NCBI GenBank assembly: GCA_035695715.1
Contig: DASRRM010000088.1
Location: 1-30,172, forward strand
Direction: 5' to 3'
Source: RYN-428 sp035695715
Lineage (GTDB): Bacteria; Planctomycetota; Phycisphaerae; Tepidisphaerales; Tepidisphaeraceae
DNA: 30,172 bases
A model generated the notes under the pieces. That model saw nothing but the letters and a program-made list of their open reading frames with translations, did no database searches and was not told the DNA's origin. Position numbers and translations under genes: made by a program. Positions 24,697-30,172 of the stretch are shown here, piece after piece (positions within the stretch are counted from its first letter, which is position 1; every line of letters begins with the position of its first letter).

Positions 24697-25434
24697 CTAC
24701 TTCGCGCCGTCGGTCCAAAACTCGGCAACGGCCTTGCTCCATTCATCGGCCATGAGCTGGTGGCCGTTGTAGGTGGGATGCACGCCGTCCCAGATCCAAT
24801 AGTCGGCCGGGGCGCGTTTCACGGCTTCATCGAACGTCTTTTGGAAATGAACCACCGCCGCGTGATATTTCGCGCCGAGCTTTTCCACGACGGCCTGCCG
24901 TTTAATCAGTTCCCCGCGGTATTGCTCCCAGTTGTTCTTCTTCGGTCCCACGGGCAGGCCGAAGGGCTCGCACAACACGAGCCGCACATTCGGGAGCGCT
25001 TTGACTGTATCTGCCAGCAATTGATCGTATTGCAATTCATATTGCTCTACCGAAACGCCATGGCCAAGGTCATTGACGCCGATGAGGATGCTCAGGAGGT
25101 CAGGCTTGAGGGCGATGGTATCCTTGTCCCAGCGTTTTTGCAGATCGGCGACGGTGTTTCCGCTGACGCCGCGGTTGAGAAAAGACAGATGCCGCTCCGG
25201 CAGATGCCCGCCGAAATTGGCGGCGATGATGAATTGATAGCCATGCCCGAGGATGTGATTCGGATCGAGGCTGCGCCCGCGATTGCCATCGGTAATGGAA
25301 TCGCCCTGGAAGAGAATGACGTTCCCATCGCGAAAAGCGGGCATCTGCGGCGCCGGATCAGGGGGCTGCGCGCTGGAAGCCGCGGCGGTGAGGATGAGTG
25401 CGAAAATCAGTCGAAGGAACGTGGGGATTTTCAT
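24697..25434 (-). CDS. secreted SGNH/GDSL-family hydrolase
   Basis: A 245-residue esterase-type hydrolase with an N-terminal signal peptide (1-22). All four SGNH blocks are present: GDSIT with nucleophile S46; RGVSGN with N93 (block II glycine 92); GVND with N121; and DGVHPT with D216 and H219. The catalytic triad and oxyanion residues are thus complete. Such enzymes deacetylate polysaccharides or cleave esters; the substrate is not known. ATG 25434 gives the signal peptide directly. Upstream (25435-25939) is a palindrome-rich gap. Confidence 0.93.
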   Translation of the reverse strand: MKIPTFLRLIFALILTAAASSAQPPDPAPQMPAFRDGNVILFQGDSITDGNRGRSLDPNHILGHGYQFIIAANFGGHLPERHLSFLNRGVSGNTVADLQKRWDKDTIALKPDLLSILIGVNDLGHGVSVEQYELQYDQLLADTVKALPNVRLVLCEPFGLPVGPKKNNWEQYRGELIKRQAVVEKLGAKYHAAVVHFQKTFDEAVKRAPADYWIWDGVHPTYNGHQLMADEWSKAVAEFWTDGAK

Positions 25435-25485
25435 GGTTATTGCCGTTCGTCAGATCGCTTTTGGAAATCGCCTTTCGCGAAAGGA

Positions 25486-25629
25486 GCTTCAGCCCCGGGT
25501 TAAGCGCCGCGCACAACGCCTCGTCCTGAAACAATCGTTATGGCCGCGCCGCCCCGGATTCACGCAGCGCCGCGTAAATCCGGGGCGGCGCTGCGCTCGT
25601 TATACTCGCTGCGCTTGCCCCGGCGTGAA
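25486..25629. repeat. palindromic element with imperfect outer arms
   Basis: The centre pairs perfectly: GCGCCGCCCCGGATT (25546-25560) with AATCCGGGGCGGCGC (25577-25591). The right end carries GCTTGCCCCGGCGTGAA (25613-25629). The left end (from about 25486, GCTTCAGCCCCGGG) pairs with it only imperfectly. Centre and right end match those of the element at 28585-28740 closely, so these are copies of one subtype. It lies upstream of the SGNH hydrolase (minus strand). Confidence 0.8.
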
Positions 25630-25712
25630 GGCACCTTCGCGTATTGTAGTTAGTTAAGGCTTTTATTCCTTTTCGCGCGGCGAATGTCCGGTCGGACTCC
25701 GCGGTCGTCGTT

Positions 25713-25810
25713 TCGTTCACGCCGTGGACGAGCTGAAAGCGAGGACGCGGATTCCGCTGGCCGGCGTAGAATCCGGGGCCTCGCTTTCAGCTCGTACCCG
25801 GCGTGAACGA
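25713..25810. repeat. 32-bp inverted repeat, dispersed palindrome family
   Basis: Arms 25713-25744 and 25779-25810 pair over 30 of 32 bases. The right end holds CCGGCGTGAA (25798-25807), and the left differs by one base. GGATTC / GAATCC (25749-25754, 25769-25774) forms an inner stem. An extra outer pair AATGTCCG / CGGACATT lies at 25683-25690 and 25825-25832. It sits between the SGNH hydrolase and the glycosyltransferase. The remaining 25833-25939 shows nothing recognisable. Confidence 0.9.
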
Positions 25811-25939
25811 ATGATGAACTCGGACGGACATTAATCGCGCGAAGACGAGTAGACGCAGTCGAATCAACGAGCAGGTTTCGAAAAGATGAACCATGCATGA
25901 CGGCAGTTTCCAAAACGCGAACGCGCTTTTCTCATACCG

Positions 25940-27247
25940 TTACCGCCCGTCGCGCTTTCCGGCAATCGCGTCCTGGAAAATCCGCAGCATGTTCTCCGCC
26001 ATCCGTTCTTCGGTGAACATCGATTCGACGGCGGCTCTTCCCTTCTCACCGAGCATTTGGCGGCGGGGGGCATCAGTCAGCAAATCGGCCAGGGCAACCG
26101 CAAGCGCCCTGGCGTCGCCCGGCGGCACCAGCACGCCGCCGCCGGTTTGTGCCAGCAATTCTGGAAACGATCCGTGCTCCGGCTGCACCACGGGAACGCC
26201 GCGGGCCAAGGCCTCCAGCACGTAAATGCCCTTGGCCTCGGGATAGGCAGTGGGCACGGTGAAAACGTCGATCGAATCGAGCATCGCCAGCTTTGCCGTC
26301 AGATCCACTTCGCCGAGAAACTCGAAGTTGGCGTTCATTCCGCTGGCGTTGACGCGCTTGCGCAGGGCGTTAAACCACTTCTCGTCCTTGCCACCCAAAT
26401 ATCCGGCAACTTTCACGCGCACATTCGCCATTCCCGGGAGCTTCCGCAGAATATCCACGCCGTCGACCAGTCGGCCCAGCCCTTTTTCCGAGCAGATGCG
26501 GGCCAAATAGCCGATCGTCGGCCTGCCGCCGGCGGCACGCTGGGCCACCGGCGAAAAGTAATCCTTGGAAATACCGGTGTAAACAACGTCGATACGATCG
26601 GGCGAAATATCGAGAAAGGCGGCCATCTGCTTTGCGTAATAATCGCTGGTGGCGACGAAGCGGGTGACGTCGCCGCAGCGGCTTCGGATGGCCTCGCGAA
26701 GGTGAGTGCGGTCCGGCTCCTTCATGGCATCGAGAAAAATGTCTTCGCCGGTCATCTCGCAAATCACCGGCACGCCCAGCTTCTCGCCAAACGCCGATGC
26801 CATGCCGACAAACATTAAATTGGGAAGCGAGACAACCTGCGGCTTGACGTGATCTTTGAGGAATTCGATCAGCCGATCAAGCTCTTTTTTTGCCGCGCCA
26901 TCTTCTCCCTCGATGATGGTCATCGTGAGCCCGGCCAATTTTTCCGGGGCGGTCTGCGCGCCGAATTTACCGGCGGTGTTCAACAGCCACGGCCGATCGA
27001 AAATCCAGTCGAGCACCCGCGGCGTATGGCGGAAAAGCCGGCTGGCGTGCTGCAAAAAAATATTCACCCCGCCGTAAAAAATCTCCGTATTGCTGGCAAT
27101 CGCCTGCTCGCTGCGCAGTGGCGTATACAGCGGAATCAGCGTCACCGAATGCCCCAGGCGCAACAGCACCTGGCCCAGCGCGTTGTCGCGCATGCAGCTC
27201 CCGCAATACATCCCCCCCGCGCCGGCGGCAAGAATGCTGATGTTCAA
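25940..27247 (-). CDS. glycosyltransferase, GT4 family
   Basis: A 435-residue GT-B glycosyltransferase. The N-terminal acceptor domain opens NISILAAGAGGMYCGSCMRD, with the glycine loop of GT4 enzymes. The C-terminal domain begins near ERIC-like ARICSEKGLGRLVDGV and includes the nucleotide-sugar EX7E region (PEAKGIYVLEALARGVPV, both glutamates present). The start is taken as TTG 27247: AAGGAG lies 11 bases upstream (27259-27264) and the family's N-terminal strand begins at once. An ATG at 27289 adds 14 unlikely residues and has no ribosome site. The sugar and acceptor are unknown; it probably acts at the cytoplasmic side. It is divergent from the kelch gene. Confidence 0.92.
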   Translation of the reverse strand: MNISILAAGAGGMYCGSCMRDNALGQVLLRLGHSVTLIPLYTPLRSEQAIASNTEIFYGGVNIFLQHASRLFRHTPRVLDWIFDRPWLLNTAGKFGAQTAPEKLAGLTMTIIEGEDGAAKKELDRLIEFLKDHVKPQVVSLPNLMFVGMASAFGEKLGVPVICEMTGEDIFLDAMKEPDRTHLREAIRSRCGDVTRFVATSDYYAKQMAAFLDISPDRIDVVYTGISKDYFSPVAQRAAGGRPTIGYLARICSEKGLGRLVDGVDILRKLPGMANVRVKVAGYLGGKDEKWFNALRKRVNASGMNANFEFLGEVDLTAKLAMLDSIDVFTVPTAYPEAKGIYVLEALARGVPVVQPEHGSFPELLAQTGGGVLVPPGDARALAVALADLLTDAPRRQMLGEKGRAAVESMFTEERMAENMLRIFQDAIAGKRDGR

Positions 27248-27349
27248 TGTACGATCTTCTCCTTTGTTAAACCGCGCGAGTGTATGCATGCCCGGCGGTA
27301 AACATCATGATCCCGCCGCAATATTCAAGTAGACGAGGAGCCCATAAAA

Positions 27350-28504
27350 ATGAACAACTACCTGTCCCGGCAAACGATTCCACTGCGGGCGGCGTGGCCG
27401 TTGTGGTTTATCGGCCTGGCGATGATTGGCATCACATGCGCATCGACCCGCGCCGACCAGGCCCCGGCCGCCGCCGCCGCGAGATTCGCGCCCAATCCCA
27501 AGCTCGACCTGCCTGACACTACCGCGGTGGATCTGGGGCCGTTTGACTGGGAGCGCCCCGAGGGAGAGCCTTTCAGCGGAGCCGTCACGGACTACAGCGG
27601 CATGGTCTACGACATGCACAACCATCGCGTGCTGCTGTTCGGCGGCGGCCACGCCGCCACTTATACCGATGCAATCTACAGCTTCGATCTTGCGACGCTG
27701 AAGTGGAGCGCGCTTTACAAGCCCACACCGCGAAAATATTACACGAAGGAAAACCTGGATCGCGGCTTCTGGAAATCCGGAGACAGCCAGGACTATCCCC
27801 GGCCCGTCGGCCGCCATACCTACGACCTGCTGGTGGTTCCGGATGATCAGCCCGGACTGTGGATGTTGATGAACGGCGTTGGCCCATCGATGGTCGCGCC
27901 CGGCTTTGGATATTTCGGCGGCGCGGCGGGCCACTACGACTTCAAAACCGGACGCTGGAAAATACTGCCCAAATGCCCGTTCGGCGGATATGGCGGCGTC
28001 AGCGAATATGATCCGGTTTCAAAGCAGATTCTTGGAACCACGGGACAGGTCGTTTGGTTTTATGACCCGCAAACCGGCGCATCCAAGCAGATCCTCGAGA
28101 ATATCACCGATCTCCATAAAGTCAGCGGCTACAGCGGAACGATGATCTACTTTCCGCCGGATGAAAAGTTTTACACGATTCCGCAGAACAAGAAGGTCTG
28201 GTCGCTGCAGCTCAACCGCGCCGATCTGACCAAGTCTACGATCACGCCGCTGAAGCCGGCCGGCTCGTGCCCGGAGAGCGAATGCGCCTTCGCCTACGAC
28301 GCAAAGAATAAGATCATCGGAGGCGGCGTGAAGGACGACAGCTTTTACGTTTACGATCCCGCCAAAAACGCCTGGCTTTCACAGCCGATCAACGGCGCCA
28401 AGCCCGGCACCATGACCTTTCATTGCCTGGTCTACAGCCCCGTCGACAACGCGTACATTTTCATCGCTAATAAGCGAACCTGGGCATATCGGTTGAAAAA
28501 GTGA
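27350..28504 (+). CDS. secreted kelch-type beta-propeller protein
   Basis: A 384-residue exported protein with an N-terminal signal segment (13-36, hydrophobic then STRADQ). It is followed by repeated kelch-like blades: MVYDMHNHRVLLFGGG, SFDLATLKW, YDFKTGRW, EYDPVSKQILG, FYDPQTG, AYDAKNKIIGG, VYDPAKNAW. The recurring YD-x-x-(T/N)-x-W pattern is typical of galactose-oxidase/kelch propellers. No catalytic copper ligands are obvious, so it is more likely a binding protein than an oxidase. GGAG lies 9 bases before ATG 27350. The gene is followed by a palindrome cluster and converges on the LLM oxidoreductase. Confidence 0.88.
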   Translation: MNNYLSRQTIPLRAAWPLWFIGLAMIGITCASTRADQAPAAAAARFAPNPKLDLPDTTAVDLGPFDWERPEGEPFSGAVTDYSGMVYDMHNHRVLLFGGGHAATYTDAIYSFDLATLKWSALYKPTPRKYYTKENLDRGFWKSGDSQDYPRPVGRHTYDLLVVPDDQPGLWMLMNGVGPSMVAPGFGYFGGAAGHYDFKTGRWKILPKCPFGGYGGVSEYDPVSKQILGTTGQVVWFYDPQTGASKQILENITDLHKVSGYSGTMIYFPPDEKFYTIPQNKKVWSLQLNRADLTKSTITPLKPAGSCPESECAFAYDAKNKIIGGGVKDDSFYVYDPAKNAWLSQPINGAKPGTMTFHCLVYSPVDNAYIFIANKRTWAYRLKK

Positions 28505-28553
28505 CAGATGGGCATTCCCTTCTCAAGGTCACTCCTCTGACTGAATCTAAATG

Positions 28554-28811
28554 CTCAAACTGAGCGGTTTGCGGAGAATGCCTCCACGCCGGGGCAAGCG
28601 GCGCGCACGGCCATAGTTAGCGCGAGCGACGCGACGGCCGCGCCGCCCCGGATTTAGGAGCGCTGCGTAAATCCGGGGCGGCGCGGCAATAACATTTTTT
28701 CGAACCGAAGCGTGACGCGCGCCGCTTGCCCCGGCGTGAAGGCTCGTTCGACTTTTGCGATCCAATTTCGTGTAGGATTCTTCAAAGCGATCAGAAACCG
28801 CTCAGTTTGAG
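28554..28811. repeat. nested palindrome cluster between convergent genes
   Basis: Three nested perfect inverted repeats are seen. The outer pair is 28554-28570 with 28795-28811 (17 bases), the middle pair 28585-28606 with 28717-28738 (22 bases), and the inner pair 28638-28656 with 28668-28686 (19 bases, 11-base loop). The middle pair carries the end words of the dispersed family (one mismatch on the left; CCGGCGTGAA at 28731-28740), and the inner pair its CCCCGGATT / AATCCGGGG centre. The outer 17-base pair has a different, AT-richer sequence, as if the element had inserted into an older hairpin. Confidence 0.92.
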
Positions 28812-28820
28812 TAAATGGGC

Positions 28821-28923
28821 TTGCGCGATTGGTGTAGGATCCACACTGCGGACCATTCCGTTTGGACGGGAAACACGGTCCGCGGTGCGGACCTACGAAG
28901 ATTCGAAACGCCGAATCGCGCAA
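28821..28923. repeat. second nested inverted repeat
   Basis: TTGCGCGATT (28821-28830) pairs perfectly with AATCGCGCAA (28914-28923). Inside it, 28834-28854 pairs with 28877-28896 allowing one gap and two mismatches (GTAGG...GCGGACC). This element carries different words from the CCGGCGTGAA family and is placed directly after it. Function unknown. Confidence 0.75.
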
Positions 28924-28937
28924 GGTGATTTAGCGGA

Positions 28938-28964
28938 GCAGGGTCCGATCTTTGCGGACCCTGC
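28938..28964 (-). terminator. candidate terminator hairpin after the LLM oxidoreductase
   Basis: GCAGGGTCCG (28938-28947) and CGGACCCTGC (28955-28964) form a perfect 10-base stem with a 7-base loop, 19 bases beyond the stop codon of the minus-strand oxidoreductase. Position and strength fit a terminator. There is no T-run on the minus strand after it, so it would be atypical, and it may instead be one more palindrome of the cluster. Confidence 0.5.
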
Positions 28965-28982
28965 GCGAATCGCCCGCGACCG

Positions 28983-29990
28983 CTACCCATCGCCCATCAA
29001 CCCCCGCGCTTCGGCCAGGCGTTGCATGCAGTCGTGAATATCCGGCTCTGCCAATCCTTCCCAGCGCACTTCCAGATTCGCAACGTCATACGGACTCTGT
29101 TCGCGCAATTGCATCAGCGCGCCCGCGACGGTCTTCGGCCCGCCGACGATGAAGTTGATCGGATGGCGGCACAAATCCTCGGCCCGCCGCGGCTCGGGCA
29201 TGTCGCCGGGGATCTTTCCTTCGGCGCGAAACCGCCGCCACAATATTCGCAGAGCTGGCTCGATCCTCTCCCACGCCGTTGCATCATCGCGCGCCACATG
29301 GACCGGGCGATTAGCCGCGATTTTCCCGCCGCCGCTGGCCTGGCGATAGGCGGCGGTGTATTGGCGATATTGCTCCGGCGTGCGCAGGTGCGAGAAGAGC
29401 ATGTTGAAGTTCAATGCCCCAGCCACCTTCGCCGCGCCGAGGCTGTTCACCGCCAGCCACGAGCGCCCGGCCAGATCCGGCGCGGCAATGGGCAATGGCT
29501 TATGTGGCGGTACGTTTAACGGCCGGCCGACGGCTTCATCCACATCGCCAAGCCACGCCGCCTGCATCAGCCGAAGCGCCTGCTCGAAACGCGCATGACG
29601 CTCGGCCTCTTCAGTGACCGCCATGCCGAAATACGAAAATTCCTCCGGCGTGCTGCCGCTGCCAAACCCGAACGCACCGCGGCCATTCATCAAAATATCC
29701 GCCGTAGCGCATTGCTCGGCCACTGCCAGCGGATGATGGAGATTCAGGCAGACCACCGCGCTGCCAAGGCGAATCTGCGTGGTGCGGCCGGCCAGATGCA
29801 ACGCGAGCAAATTCGGCGCGGGAAGATGCCCGAAATGAGCATGAGCGTGATGCTCGGCAAACCAGGCGTATTCAAACCCAAGCCGATCGGCCAATTCGCT
29901 CTGCCGGATGATCTGCTCGAAAACTTCGCGCGACGGCTGGCCGCGCGGGCCTTCGACATGGTCGGTGATTCCGAAATTGAGCATCTTCAT
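28983..29990 (-). CDS. LLM-class flavin-dependent oxidoreductase
   Basis: A 335-residue luciferase-like monooxygenase (TIM barrel using FMN or F420). Typical segments are present: LADRLGFEYAWFAEHH near the N-terminus, the strand TTQIRLGSAVVCLNLHHP, RGAFGFGSG(S), and FIVGGPKTVAGAL near the C-terminus, where the cofactor phosphate binds. The start is either ATG 29990 or ATG 29984; the GAAGG upstream is 3 bases from the first and 9 from the second, so 29984 may be the real one. The substrate is unknown. It converges on the kelch gene across a palindrome cluster. The 182 bases from 29991 to the right edge show no gene. Confidence 0.9.
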   Translation of the reverse strand: MKMLNFGITDHVEGPRGQPSREVFEQIIRQSELADRLGFEYAWFAEHHAHAHFGHLPAPNLLALHLAGRTTQIRLGSAVVCLNLHHPLAVAEQCATADILMNGRGAFGFGSGSTPEEFSYFGMAVTEEAERHARFEQALRLMQAAWLGDVDEAVGRPLNVPPHKPLPIAAPDLAGRSWLAVNSLGAAKVAGALNFNMLFSHLRTPEQYRQYTAAYRQASGGGKIAANRPVHVARDDATAWERIEPALRILWRRFRAEGKIPGDMPEPRRAEDLCRHPINFIVGGPKTVAGALMQLREQSPYDVANLEVRWEGLAEPDIHDCMQRLAEARGLMGDG

Positions 29991-30172
29991 GGGCCTTCTA
30001 AACTAAGCATGTCGAAACCATCTGCCCAAAAACACGTTGTACAAATTCTCTCAATAGATTCCCAAGTCCGTGGTTCCAACACGCCGGTTCTGATACACCC
30101 GCCGCATGATGTTGTCCGTTTTGTACGCAGGGCGGAATGAGCCGCGCACGAAGGGTACACCCGAAGTAAGCG

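Noticed and set aside
28554..28964. CRISPR-like array
   Set aside because: The repeats are inverted and nested, not direct repeats with uniform spacers, and no cas genes are near.

Overview
The window is a GC-rich stretch of a bacterial chromosome, tightly packed with genes on both strands. It most resembles a Planctomycetota (Phycisphaerae-like) genome. That is an inference from gene style: a ThiD2-ThiE fusion, a secreted ThuA-like protein, a secreted kelch propeller, a BBP2-type porin next to a methylamine-utilisation-like cupredoxin, many small secreted or orphan proteins, and abundant intergenic palindromes. No rRNA, tRNA or CRISPR array was recognised.

Layout. (1) 1-109 is the C-terminal tail of an ISAzo13-like transposase cut by the window edge. 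(2) 294-5118, minus strand: a small polytopic membrane protein, a DUF1016/YhcG-type PD-(D/E)XK protein, the lipid II flippase MurJ, and ThiD2-ThiE. (3) 5212-6267, plus: a solitary beta-class DNA methyltransferase. (4) 11626 down to 6305, minus: a three-gene operon of outer-membrane porin, secreted cupredoxin and a large hybrid histidine kinase. (5) 11871-19899, plus, divergent from (4): OmpR-type regulator, CusS-like histidine kinase, TolC-like lipoprotein, membrane-fusion protein and RND permease, with ATGA/GTGA overlaps at three of the four junctions and an 11-bp direct repeat before the TolC-like gene that looks like an OmpR-family binding site. (6) 20185-23122, plus: a translationally coupled trio of DUF350-like membrane protein, glutathionylspermidine-synthase-like ATP-grasp enzyme and a protein of unknown family, followed by a ThuA-like secreted protein. 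(7) 24141-30172: SUKH protein, SGNH hydrolase, family-4 glycosyltransferase, secreted kelch propeller and an LLM-class flavin oxidoreductase, separated by palindrome-rich spacers.

How they work together. Blocks 4 and 5 share a 244-bp divergent control region and together look like an envelope sensing and efflux module: two kinases, one DNA-binding regulator, one tripartite pump, one porin and one copper-type cupredoxin. A metal or redox link is plausible but not proven. Block 6 looks like a small enzymatic system at the membrane whose product is unknown.

The most unusual non-coding signal is a family of long intergenic inverted repeats at 3963-4044, 19978-20073, 24012-24104 (half copy), 25486-25629, 25713-25810 and 28585-28740. 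They share end words (TTCACGCCGG / CCGGCGTGAA) and central words (CCCGGAT / ATCCGGG). The stem between these words differs completely from copy to copy, yet stays self-complementary. The two gene-free stretches longer than 300 bases (25435-25939 and 28505-28982) consist largely of these elements; nothing else was recognised in them.
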